Assembly: GCA_030844565.1 (NCBI GenBank)
Contig: JAUUNK010000189.1
Location: forward strand, 1 to 9,836
Direction: 5' to 3'
DNA: 9,836 nt
Source of the DNA: Bacteroides ovatus
Lineage (GTDB): Bacteria; Bacteroidota; Bacteroidia; Bacteroidales; Bacteroidaceae
Shown here one piece after another: positions 1-7,107 of this stretch (the stretch's first letter is position 1; each line of letters opens with the position of its first letter). Below the pieces are notes generated by a model. That model had not been told where the DNA came from. It did not search any database and saw only the letters and a list, made by a program, of their open reading frames with translations. The translations under genes and the position numbers were made by a program.

Positions 1-1442
1 GGCGCTTCCATATTAGTAATTCGCAAACGTTTGGGAAAGATACCCGAACTATTCATGTCTTCGATGAACTTATGGAAATTAACCGAGCGCTTCACTTCGC
101 TTACCTTTTCATAATAGGTAATAGCATACATCGGCTCAAGTTTGATCGTTACATTACGGTCTTGCACCTTACCGCGATAATCACTCTTATAACGTGGCTG
201 ACCTTCTGAATCGTCCGCAATTACAATCTTGCGGTAATTATTCATATTTTTATCAGACTTCTTACGTGTCTTATTTTCCTCCTCTTTTTCGTTTTCCTCT
301 TCCCCCTTATTTTGGGCCACCGCATTATTGTTGTTTCCAGCTATTCCATTCTGCCTTTCAAGCTGAGCTTTCATTACTTTAAACTCGTCCAATTCTGCTC
401 CCTTACGGTCTCCAATCTTTTTACGAGCCTGAGCACGTTGATAATAACCAGCTAAGAAATTGGGATATTCATTAATAACAGTTGTATAATCCTGGATAGC
501 TCCGCGATAATCCCCGGTCTGTGCACGCAGCAAACCACGGTTAAAAGTAGCCATCATATTATCCGGTTCTATTTGAAGCACAAAGTCAAAGTCTTCAATG
601 GCACGGTTATCATCCCCTACCCGCGCACGTAATAAACCACGGTTATAATGCCCAAGGAAATTATTGGGGTCGATGTCCAAAGCTAAGTCATAATCGCTCA
701 TTGCTCCTCTCAAGTTGTTCTGATGAAAGCGTGCCAATGCCCGATTGATATAATTTCCGGCATTTTTCGCACTCAAATGAATAGCGTGGTTCAAATCGGA
801 TTCCGCCTCTGCATATTTTGCCTGTTGTAGTTTTATGATAGCACGTGCCGACCATGCATCCGGATCGTATTTATCTAGTTTAAGTGCCGTATCGAAATCT
901 TTCAAGGCATTAATAGTGTCTTTCTGTTGCATGTTGATTTCTCCCCTCATCAAATAAGCACGGGTGTAACGGGGAGAAACTTTTAACAGCTTTTCCACAT
1001 CCTCCTTTGCTGCATTATAATCCTTATTTTGAAGATGGCTCAAAGTCAGATTATGCCACAAAGTGATATTTTCCGGATCATAATGTAATGCTTTCTCATA
1101 ATCCTTGATAGCCCCTTCGTAATTGTTTTGGCGAATACGTGCCAATCCACGGATTTGATAAGCTCCTACAACAAACGGGTTGCGCTGGATGGCAGCATCA
1201 CAATCTGCTTCAGCCCCCTGATAATCTTCCAGGTTAATTTTAGCCAAAGCCCTGAAGAAATAGGGCTCATACAGATAAGGTTTTGCGTTAATTACCTGAT
1301 TGAAATATTGTATAGAAAGTACATAGTCCTCAAAATAAAGGGCATTGCGGGCAATTGTCATCACCCGCTCCGTATTTATTTGAGCACAAACCAGCGTAGG
1401 TAAAAGTAGTAATGCTGTTAATATTCTTTTTATCATTGACAT
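1..1442 (-). CDS. Secreted tetratricopeptide-repeat (TPR) protein, 3' end outside window
   Basis: The minus-strand frame is open from ATG at 1442 to the left edge, giving 480 codons with no stop, so the C-terminus is missing. The start MSMIKR is followed by a hydrophobic stretch and an Ala-Gln cleavage site near residue 20-21, so export to the periplasm or envelope is likely; a second ATG at 1436 is an equally possible start. Residues about 25-345 are roughly nine TPR units with the usual small/aromatic spacing (for example AIKDYEKALHYDP and AIEDFDFVLQIEP). Residues 379-399 form a Glu/Lys-rich linker, followed by a non-TPR region. TPR arrays are protein-interaction scaffolds; no enzymatic motif is visible. 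The gene lies downstream of def in the same direction but has its own promoter-like element at 1462-1492. The specific function is unknown. Confidence 0.85.
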   Translation of the reverse strand, partial: MSMIKRILTALLLLPTLVCAQINTERVMTIARNALYFEDYVLSIQYFNQVINAKPYLYEPYFFRALAKINLEDYQGAEADCDAAIQRNPFVVGAYQIRGLARIRQNNYEGAIKDYEKALHYDPENITLWHNLTLSHLQNKDYNAAKEDVEKLLKVSPRYTRAYLMRGEINMQQKDTINALKDFDTALKLDKYDPDAWSARAIIKLQQAKYAEAESDLNHAIHLSAKNAGNYINRALARFHQNNLRGAMSDYDLALDIDPNNFLGHYNRGLLRARVGDDNRAIEDFDFVLQIEPDNMMATFNRGLLRAQTGDYRGAIQDYTTVINEYPNFLAGYYQRAQARKKIGDRKGAELDEFKVMKAQLERQNGIAGNNNNAVAQNKGEEENEKEEENKTRKKSDKNMNNYRKIVIADDSEGQPRYKSDYRGKVQDRNVTIKLEPMYAITYYEKVSEVKRSVNFHKFIEDMNSSGIFPKRLRITNMEA

Positions 1443-1461
1443 CTTATGCTTGTAAACGAAG

Positions 1462-1492
1462 CAAAAATAATGCTTTTCGTTTAGTTGGCAGA
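1462..1492 (-). promoter_or_regulatory. Promoter for the TPR-protein gene
   Basis: Read on the minus strand, TATTTTTG (1469-1462) matches the Bacteroidota -7 consensus TANNTTTG exactly, and TCTG (1492-1489) matches the -33 TTTG at three of four bases, with 19 bp between. Transcription would start near 1455, leaving a leader of about 13 nt before ATG 1442. Consensus-based; not verified. Confidence 0.5.
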
Positions 1493-1512
1493 GATAAAAA
1501 CGTTTTTTATCT
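1492..1512 (-). terminator. AT-rich hairpin just after def
   Basis: A 9-bp inverted repeat (AGATAAAAA, and TTTTTATCT after a short CG-containing centre) begins directly at the def stop codon. It could act as a weak terminator or 3'-end-protecting hairpin for the ruvX-def transcript. It is almost pure A/T, lacks a separate U-tract, and touches the -33 element of the next gene, so the call is tentative. Confidence 0.35.
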
Positions 1513-2067
1513 TTATTTCACCTGCTTCATCTTATAGGAACTGCGCGCTTTGCCTTTCAGCATGGTATTCAGTTTACCCTTAATCATCTGCTTACGAAGC
1601 GGAGAAAGGTGGTCGATAAACATTTTGCCATCGAGATGGTCGAACTCATGTTGCATAACGCGTGCCAAGTAGCCTTCCACCTCTTCTTCATGTTCCACAA
1701 AGTTTTCGTCCATGTATTTTACACGTATTTTATTCCCTCTTTTTACAGTTTCATGAATTCCCGGGAGACTCAGGCATCCTTCTTCCATGCTTACTTCCTC
1801 TCCTCCCACTTCCAAGATGTGGGGATTGATGTAAGCCCGGTTAAAATCTTTAAATTCAGGATAATCTTCGGAAAGCACATCGAGCGTAATAGTCACCACA
1901 CGAATAGGAAGCCCTATTTGAGGGGCAGCCAGCCCTACGCCATCAGCGTGTATCATTGTTTCGAACATATTTGCGATTAATTCTTTCAGATTCGGATAAT
2001 CCGGAGTAATGTCTTCCGCCACCTTCCTCAATACAGGCTGGCCATACACATAAATAGGTAAAATCAT
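1513..2067 (-). CDS. def: Peptide deformylase
   Basis: Removes the N-formyl group from the initiator methionine of new proteins in the cytoplasm, using a metal ion (usually Fe2+). All three family motifs are present in the 184-residue protein: GVGLAAPQ (43-50), EGCLS (96-100) and HEFDH (140-144). Cys98, His140 and His144 are the metal ligands and Glu141 the catalytic base. The length is normal for type I deformylases, with a short basic tail (KGKARSSYKMKQVK). ATG 2067 is the first start and begins the family-typical MILPI segment. It lies 39 bp downstream of ruvX in the same direction with no terminator between, so the two are probably co-transcribed. The family and its essential role are well established; the identification is secure. 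Confidence 0.97.
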   Translation of the reverse strand: MILPIYVYGQPVLRKVAEDITPDYPNLKELIANMFETMIHADGVGLAAPQIGLPIRVVTITLDVLSEDYPEFKDFNRAYINPHILEVGGEEVSMEEGCLSLPGIHETVKRGNKIRVKYMDENFVEHEEEVEGYLARVMQHEFDHLDGKMFIDHLSPLRKQMIKGKLNTMLKGKARSSYKMKQVK

Positions 2068-2106
2068 ATTTCTTATTTTAATCTACTATTAATAAATTAT
2101 TTGCCG

Positions 2107-2523
2107 TTAATAACGTTTACTTTCGAGATAAGTTTGCAAGATGATGGTAGCGCTAATTTCATCTACCAGAGCTTTATTCTGCCGATCCTTTTTTTTGAGC
2201 CCCGCTTCCAACATAGTACGGTGCGCCAACACTGACGTAAAACGTTCGTCAACAAATTCTACCGGAAGATTAGGCAAACGTTTTTTAAGGGCTTTTACAA
2301 AAGGCTCGATGTTCCTCATATTTTCCGAAAGCTCATTGTTCATCTGCTTAGGCAATCCGATAAGAATCCGCTCCACAGATTCTTTGTTTACATAACCGAC
2401 AATAAAGTCCAGGAGTTCATGCGTGGGAACCGTGGTTAATCCGTTAGCAATCATCTGCATGGGATCACTTACGGCTATTCCCGTACGCTTTCTACCATAA
2501 TCAATAGCTATTATTCTACTCAT
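2107..2523 (-). CDS. ruvX: RuvX/YqgF family RNase H-fold nuclease (putative pre-16S rRNA nuclease)
   Basis: YqgF/RuvX proteins have an RNase H-like fold and are linked to maturation of the 16S rRNA 5' end. With the start at 2523 the protein is 138 residues, the usual family length. Visible motifs are DYGRKRTGIAVSD (8-20, acidic Asp8), LIGLPKQMN (54-62), VEFVDERFTS (88-97) and DEISATIIL (121-129, Asp121). An upstream in-frame ATG at 2571 would add 16 residues unlike the family, and the promoter-like element at 2533-2563 lies inside that extension, so 2523 is preferred. The first gene of a probable ruvX-def transcript. Family assignment is firm; the exact cellular role is from family knowledge. 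Confidence 0.93.
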   Translation of the reverse strand: MSRIIAIDYGRKRTGIAVSDPMQMIANGLTTVPTHELLDFIVGYVNKESVERILIGLPKQMNNELSENMRNIEPFVKALKKRLPNLPVEFVDERFTSVLAHRTMLEAGLKKKDRQNKALVDEISATIILQTYLESKRY

Positions 2524-2532
2524 AATTGGGGA

Positions 2533-2563
2533 CAAAAATACGATTATTATTTGGGATGGCAAT
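2533..2563 (-). promoter_or_regulatory. Promoter for ruvX-def
   Basis: On the minus strand TATTTTTG (2540-2533) is an exact TANNTTTG -7 element, with ATTG (three of four to TTTG) 19 bp upstream. The predicted transcription start, around 2526-2528, is only a few bases before ATG 2523, so the message would be leaderless or nearly so. The element lies downstream of the alternative start at 2571 and therefore argues against that start. Confidence 0.5.
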
Positions 2564-2601
2564 TTCTTCATTGATTTTTTCTATCTTGTTATTAAAACAA
2601 A

Positions 2602-2632
2602 GAGGAGGCAATCTCCATAAAGATGCCTCCTC
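2602..2632 (-). terminator. Intrinsic terminator after surface operon A
   Basis: GAGGAGGCA (2602-2610) and TGCCTCCTC (2624-2632) form a perfect 9-bp GC-rich stem, with an inner TCT/AGA pairing possible. Read on the minus strand, the stem is followed by a T-rich run (TTTGTTTT). It lies 41 bp after the OmpA stop codon and would end transcription of operon A before ruvX. A smaller inverted repeat, AGATAG-TATT-CTATCT (2646-2661), lies between it and the stop codon. Confidence 0.8.
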
Positions 2633-2672
2633 ACCTAAGATATTCAGATAGTATTCTATCTAAGAGAGATTC

Positions 2673-3797
2673 TTATTCCAGTATAACTACACGGTTCAGG
2701 TAAACTTTACCGAACATGTCTTTTGTTCCACCGAATCCGACGTATTCAAGTTGATCCTTATTTACACCTTCAGCAATAAGTGCATCATAAACAGCCTTAG
2801 CACGTGCTTCAGAGATACGTTGGTTAGTAGCCGAACTACCTGTTGCCTGATCAGCATATCCAGCAATTTTATATTTTGCCTTCGGATTAGCTTTCATTGC
2901 TTTGGCAAGCAGTTTGATATTAACCATACCGTATTCGTCGATCTTAGAGCTACCAATCTTGAAGAAGACAGCAATCGGATTAACAATCACGTTTTCTTTC
3001 ACGACTTCTCTTACTTCCGGTTTCACGTTAGCCAGAGCGTTCTTGGTCTGAACCAATTCTTGCTGAGCTTGCTCCAATTCTTCTCTGTATTTGTTTACAT
3101 TATCGTTGATCACCTTTTCGGCTACAGCATTCGATGCGCCACAAGAAATAAACTTTTTGCCACCAAATGTATAGGTTACTCCGGCAGTCAACGAAACAGC
3201 TCCATCCGTATAAGCACTGCTCCTTGAGCCAAAGACAGAAGGAGAAACTTCTCCGCGTGCCTCAACGTTCACATCCCAGTTCTTAGCGACATTAAACTGT
3301 CCCATCACACCTACCGAACCATTTACCAAAGCATTAACCTTATCCAGGTTACCATATGTTTTCGCAAAAGTCAGACCCGGTCCGGCAAAGACAGAAACGG
3401 TAAATAAACGGTCGGGGTTATATCCGCCAATCGCATTGGAAAGGTTGAACAAACCATCAAAGCGGATAGTACCATAATTCTTTTCCACCTTATTATATTT
3501 ACCAGCAGGCGTACCGTATTTGGAATAAAGCTTTGTCCAGAATCCGGCCACTTGCCCACGTACTCCCCAAACAGGGGTAAAGAGCTTACCCACTGAAATA
3601 TGTATTAAGGGTGTAATAGCCTTACCTAAGCCATAATCACTGTTATCGGGATTTACACACACCTGTCCGCCTACCCCTGCACTTACGAAAGTATTGTCTA
3701 AAAAGCGCTCGCTATAGAACTTCTCTTTCGTTTGCGCTGTGGCAACAGTAACTGCACCCGCTAACAATAAAGACATTATTACTAATTTATTTTTCAT
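2673..3797 (-). CDS. OmpA-family outer-membrane protein, last gene of operon A
   Basis: The 374-residue protein (start at ATG 3797) begins with a clear signal peptide, MKNKLVIMSLLLAGAVTVATAQ. An upstream in-frame ATG at 3818 would add seven residues (MIKISGT) ahead of the basic n-region; the later start is preferred. Residues about 23-215 look like an outer-membrane beta-barrel with alternating hydrophobic strands. Residues 225-265 form a likely coiled-coil linker (EELEQAQQELVQTKNAL). The C-terminal 100 residues are an OmpA-like peptidoglycan-binding domain (AVFFKIGSSKID, GYADQATGS, NQRISEARAKAVYDAL), with the Asp (in GYAD) and Arg (in SEARA) expected to contact diaminopimelate. It would anchor the outer membrane to the cell wall. 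Follows the lipoprotein gene closely, so probably translated from the same message. Family call firm; partner role inferred. Confidence 0.88.
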   Translation of the reverse strand: MKNKLVIMSLLLAGAVTVATAQTKEKFYSERFLDNTFVSAGVGGQVCVNPDNSDYGLGKAITPLIHISVGKLFTPVWGVRGQVAGFWTKLYSKYGTPAGKYNKVEKNYGTIRFDGLFNLSNAIGGYNPDRLFTVSVFAGPGLTFAKTYGNLDKVNALVNGSVGVMGQFNVAKNWDVNVEARGEVSPSVFGSRSSAYTDGAVSLTAGVTYTFGGKKFISCGASNAVAEKVINDNVNKYREELEQAQQELVQTKNALANVKPEVREVVKENVIVNPIAVFFKIGSSKIDEYGMVNIKLLAKAMKANPKAKYKIAGYADQATGSSATNQRISEARAKAVYDALIAEGVNKDQLEYVGFGGTKDMFGKVYLNRVVILE

Positions 3798-3826
3798 TGT
3801 TCCTGATATTTTTATCATGATGACGA

Positions 3827-5929
3827 TTAGTCAAGAGTAACGATACCACCACCAGCATTCAGATCTTCACCGTGACCATGACCATGGCTTTCTTCTTTGT
3901 TGGCGCTTACTTTTACAGAGCTGATAGACTTAACAACAACTTCCACATCAATCTTGCGACCATCAGCAGCTACCACCTTCACTATATAAGTTTTGGTAAC
4001 TTCACTTCTTGTAATATCAAAGCCTGTTACTTGCTGGTAAGCAGGAATAGTAATATCATAAGAGAAGTCAGTAGTTACATAATCGTTCAACGGAAGAATG
4101 TTTACGTTATCAGCTTTAATCATGTTAGTCAACAGATTAGCTACATAAGTAATAGTAGATTCTTTCATTCCCTCTAATGCACTAGCTGCTGCCATAGCCG
4201 GAGTCTCATTTACATATTTGCTACCACCTTGATAAGTACCCTTTACAGTAACCAGCTTAGAAGCGGCACCTGTATAGCAACTTTTAGCAATTGTAGTCGG
4301 TCTCAATTCAACAGGTTCGCTTACCTTTATTGAATCCTCATAACCAAATTTGAACTTAGAGAAGTGAGCTACCTTAGCAACAAATTTGCCTGTGCTCGGA
4401 TCAAAAGCAGCGACATTGTCACCATCAGCCACCCAGCTTCCTTTAACTGAATTATAATAAAGAACCGGAAGAACAAAGTCAATATCATTTCCTGCTACCG
4501 GGGCATTAAATGCGATCTGCAAAGGCTTAGTAAAGATAGCGCCATCAGGAGTACCTTCGTAAGCACGTGCAGCAGCAGAAGACTTTTCAGCAGCAACATC
4601 ACGAGAAACGCTAATATTTTCTGCTACACCTTTCGTATAGATAACCTTAGTTTCAGGCTGAATCTTAATTTGGTCAACTTCTGTCACAATAATAGAAGTA
4701 GAACCTCCCACCTTCACAATTTCTGATACCAATTCCGTATTAACACCTGAAGCATCCACAGTTATAACCGGAACATCTTCTGGTAAAGTTGTTACCACGC
4801 CTGTTGTTGCTTGTATAGATTGAAGCACATCTTCAACACTAGCACCACCTTCTACAGAAAGTTCTTTCACCGTATTAGCAGGTTGGAAGTCGGTTGTACC
4901 ATTCTGTATTACATCAGCAACAGAGCTACCACCTACAGAAGGATCTTCTTCTACAGGACTATCTTTTATAGCTTTCATTGTGATATTGAACGAAGTAACA
5001 GATATTTCACCTGCTTTCACCGGAAGAACCAAAGAGCTTGCAGCATACGGATAATATCCACCTTTAGTTACACTTACAGTAATCATCGTTGCAGTAGCAA
5101 TATTTTCTGCAGGAATACTACCCTTAAAATATCCATTAGTATAAACACAGTCGATTTCCTTACCTCCTAATGTAACAGTCAGATTGGCTCCCATCACTGC
5201 CGCGCCATTCTCATTTCTGATATTTCCTTCAACGAAATATTTAGCAGCCTCAGCGGCTTTCTGCATGATTACATTAACAGTAGTCTTCACCTTATTCTTT
5301 TGATCAGGTGTTGTAGCTACTACTTTGCCAGCTTCTGAAACAACGATAGTTGCATAAGCAGGATTATAGCCCTTAGCTGTTACAAAAGCAATATAAGCTC
5401 CTGGTTGTACATCATCTACAGAGAAAGTATTACCACTAACAGTAACAGATAAACCTGGAATTGTGGCACTTTCAATTGCAATGCTATTTCCACTTTCATC
5501 ATAAGCACTACCTTCAATAGAATAAACATTATCCATGTACTTCACCTCTGGATACAGAGAAGCATTTACAAGATAAGTCGCTACTTCCCCGTTAGCAAGT
5601 TTCAATACATTAATAGAAGTTACTACCTCTTTATAACCATCTTTGGAAATTTTGATTACTTGAATGCCCTCTTTTGTTTCGAGTACATACTTACCATTAG
5701 CATCTGTAGTCCCAGAGGTGGTATCATCTGTTACAGTAGCCCCTGACAACGGTGCTCCGGTTTCGGCATTAATAACCAGACCGCCTACGTAATAAACAGG
5801 AGCTTGGGTGCTTGGTGCCGGAACATCGATTTCATCTTTTTCATAGCAACCAGCAAGCATGCCACAAATTGCTATTAACATTAACGCTAGTTTAGCGTTA
5901 AAACCTAACAAATAACTTTTCATTTTCAT
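3827..5929 (-). CDS. Large surface lipoprotein with carboxypeptidase-regulatory-like repeats, operon A
   Basis: The 700-residue protein has a lipoprotein signal peptide with lipobox LAGC and Cys28 as lipidation site. Three tandem beta-sandwich units resembling carboxypeptidase regulatory-like domains follow, at about 46-127 (GLVINAETGAPLSGATVTD, DANGKYVL), 136-222 and 231-319. Residues from about 335 form a long domain I match loosely to the DUF3869-type C-terminal regions of Bacteroides surface proteins. The tail holds the histidine-rich SHGHGHGEDLNAGGGI (681-696). No catalytic motif is seen. It sits 17 bp after the YjbH-like gene and 8 bp or more before the OmpA gene. Similar lipoprotein/OmpA pairs occur in phase-variable surface-layer loci of Bacteroides (from memory, the BT1927 type), so a surface-coat role is plausible but inferred. 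A paralogue begins at 9698. Confidence 0.75.
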   Translation of the reverse strand: MKMKSYLLGFNAKLALMLIAICGMLAGCYEKDEIDVPAPSTQAPVYYVGGLVINAETGAPLSGATVTDDTTSGTTDANGKYVLETKEGIQVIKISKDGYKEVVTSINVLKLANGEVATYLVNASLYPEVKYMDNVYSIEGSAYDESGNSIAIESATIPGLSVTVSGNTFSVDDVQPGAYIAFVTAKGYNPAYATIVVSEAGKVVATTPDQKNKVKTTVNVIMQKAAEAAKYFVEGNIRNENGAAVMGANLTVTLGGKEIDCVYTNGYFKGSIPAENIATATMITVSVTKGGYYPYAASSLVLPVKAGEISVTSFNITMKAIKDSPVEEDPSVGGSSVADVIQNGTTDFQPANTVKELSVEGGASVEDVLQSIQATTGVVTTLPEDVPVITVDASGVNTELVSEIVKVGGSTSIIVTEVDQIKIQPETKVIYTKGVAENISVSRDVAAEKSSAAARAYEGTPDGAIFTKPLQIAFNAPVAGNDIDFVLPVLYYNSVKGSWVADGDNVAAFDPSTGKFVAKVAHFSKFKFGYEDSIKVSEPVELRPTTIAKSCYTGAASKLVTVKGTYQGGSKYVNETPAMAAASALEGMKESTITYVANLLTNMIKADNVNILPLNDYVTTDFSYDITIPAYQQVTGFDITRSEVTKTYIVKVVAADGRKIDVEVVVKSISSVKVSANKEESHGHGHGEDLNAGGGIVTLD

Positions 5930-5948
5930 CTCAATAAAATTAAAAATT
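5923..5948 (-). repeat. Conserved gene junction, copy A (inverted partner at 9679-9704)
   Basis: The junction between the YjbH-like and lipoprotein genes of operon A matches that of operon B over 26 bp without mismatch, in inverted orientation. It spans the end of the upstream gene, the spacer with TATTGAG, and the first codon(s) of the lipoprotein. TTGAG may be the ribosome-binding region. Conservation probably reflects recent common origin or translational signals; see findings. Confidence 0.7.
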
Positions 5949-7011
5949 AATAATTCAACATTTCTGATTTAATAAAATATGGATTAAAACTATTATTCTG
6001 CATTATGTTATCTCCCGGCATGGTCTTATATTCCTTATAATAGTATTGTTCATTCCCGGCATTATATGCTAACCCAAAGTTTCTCAATGGCGTTACTCTT
6101 GGAATATATCCCTTCCTTTTATATTTATAAGGTGGAAGAGCAATCTGGAAACGGAATCCGCCGTTACTCTTTGCACCTTCTGCCTTCATTGCATAAAACC
6201 CGATGGAAGTATAACGGAAATGACGGATAATATCTATCCGGGCACCCTTCTCCCCCAACAGGAACTGCGAGACCCTTAGCGTGGTCTCTACATTATAGCG
6301 AGGCCAATAGAAGCTTCCTCCTACGGACCATGTTACTCTCTTCTTTGTGCCATAATAGCACGTAAAACCGTCCCAATATGCCATCCCTGTATATCCAATT
6401 CTTCCCTCTACGGTGAATCTTTCGTTTTTAAAATGATGGAGCAAACGCAAATCGACCCCATACCGATCATTACTAAAATGCCCTACAGACAAAATTCCCC
6501 ATATATTATAAGGTAGTCTCACCGATTGGGACAGACTTATAAACTGCGGACGCACTTTATCGTATAAATACGGATAACCATCATTATATATAGGAATAAC
6601 TACTTGAGCAGCAAATTTCATCCCCCTCCATAACGACACCTCCACTCCCGGAGACATATTTACCAATACTTGATAAATCTGAGTTATCACCAGATTTTTG
6701 AAGTACAGCTCCGGATATACTACAATATCAACTTTACACAATGAATTATTTTTTCTTTTTATCTTTCCCACTTGTTTCATTCCCTTCCCTAAGTCATAAC
6801 TTACATCCCACTTTGAGCGGTCCATTATTTCTATCGAATCGTTCTTATCAGGCTGATAATAAAGAGATATTTGCGGCACATTATTATCTAAGAAAATGAT
6901 TCTACATGGCTTTTCTTCCGGTAAAGCCACGAGCAAGGAGCTATTTTCACTAAACACATTTATTTTACATTCACTTTTCTCTTTTTCTATACAATACAAT
7001 TTCTCTTCCAC
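5947..7011 (-). CDS. YjbH-like outer-membrane protein, headless (probably silent) copy, operon A
   Basis: From Leu30 to the end (325 residues), this frame aligns without large gaps to the gene at 8458-9687 (for example LPEEKPCRIIFLDNNVPQIS, RHFRYTSIGFYAMKA, GAKSNGGFRF, ALPPYKYKR, NSFNPYFIKSE). The C-terminal half is rich in aromatic, alternating strands and looks like the beta-barrel of YjbH-family proteins. The first 29 residues (EEKLYCIEKEKSECKINVF...) have no counterpart in B, no signal peptide, and several cysteines. The only start is GTG at 7011, which follows an in-frame TAG directly; no ATG precedes the conserved part and no convincing ribosome site is seen. I read it as a silent 3' cassette awaiting a head by inversion at 6866-6925. 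It could instead be expressed weakly from the -7-like box at 7033-7040. First gene of operon A. Confidence 0.75.
   Translation of the reverse strand: MEEKLYCIEKEKSECKINVFSENSSLLVALPEEKPCRIIFLDNNVPQISLYYQPDKNDSIEIMDRSKWDVSYDLGKGMKQVGKIKRKNNSLCKVDIVVYPELYFKNLVITQIYQVLVNMSPGVEVSLWRGMKFAAQVVIPIYNDGYPYLYDKVRPQFISLSQSVRLPYNIWGILSVGHFSNDRYGVDLRLLHHFKNERFTVEGRIGYTGMAYWDGFTCYYGTKKRVTWSVGGSFYWPRYNVETTLRVSQFLLGEKGARIDIIRHFRYTSIGFYAMKAEGAKSNGGFRFQIALPPYKYKRKGYIPRVTPLRNFGLAYNAGNEQYYYKEYKTMPGDNIMQNNSFNPYFIKSEMLNY
6866..6925 (-). repeat. Inverted repeat, copy A: probable recombination site inside the coding sequence
   Basis: Reverse complement of 8706-8765: 48 identical bases (6878-6925), one mismatch (6877), then 11 identical (6866-6876). 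It encodes LPEEKPCRIIFLDNNVPQIS-start in both genes in the same frame. On the recombinase side (above 6925) homology ends at once; on the other side it decays to ordinary diverged coding sequence with many synonymous changes. Within it, 6890-6917 is a 28-bp dyad with 7-bp perfect outer arms (AAGAAAA/TTTTCTT), fitting two 11-bp arms and a 6-bp centre as in Xer-type sites. Confidence 0.8.
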
Positions 7012-7107
7012 CTAATAAATCACTATATCTAGCAAAAATATTGTTCCATAAATGTTTTTAATTCCGACATTTGTTCTTATCAAAAACACTAAAAACGAAC
7101 AAGAAAC
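7012..7107. other. Short AT-rich gap between headless gene A and the recombinase
   Basis: Holds no gene. On the minus strand, 7040-7033 reads TATTTTTG, an exact -7 element, but no TTTG lies 19-21 bp upstream (AATT instead), so a promoter towards gene A is weak. On the plus strand, GACATTTG (7066-7073) is one base off the -7 consensus, with ATTG 22 bp upstream (7040-7043). This is a possible recombinase promoter, giving a leader of about 28 nt. Both assignments are low confidence. Confidence 0.3.

Noticed and set aside
241..330. Low-complexity T/C-rich stretch on the plus strand.
   Set aside because: It encodes the Glu/Lys-rich linker of the TPR protein on the minus strand; no tandem DNA repeat unit is evident.
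1128..1403. Plus-strand open frame of 91 codons.
   Set aside because: It lies wholly antisense to the TPR-protein gene, which has clear repeat motifs, and has no recognisable features of its own.
3872..4177. Plus-strand open frames within the lipoprotein gene (also 4811-5170 and 2751-3227).
   Set aside because: They are shadows of well-supported minus-strand genes, with compositions typical of reverse-complement translation.
7020..7045. A CTAGC-containing stretch near 7025-7034 that resembles, in inverted orientation, part of the palindrome at 8410-8423, suggesting a smaller invertible segment.
   Set aside because: The shared sequence is only about ten bases with a gap in AT-rich DNA, and it would not explain the missing head of gene A. 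The 60-bp coding repeat is far stronger.
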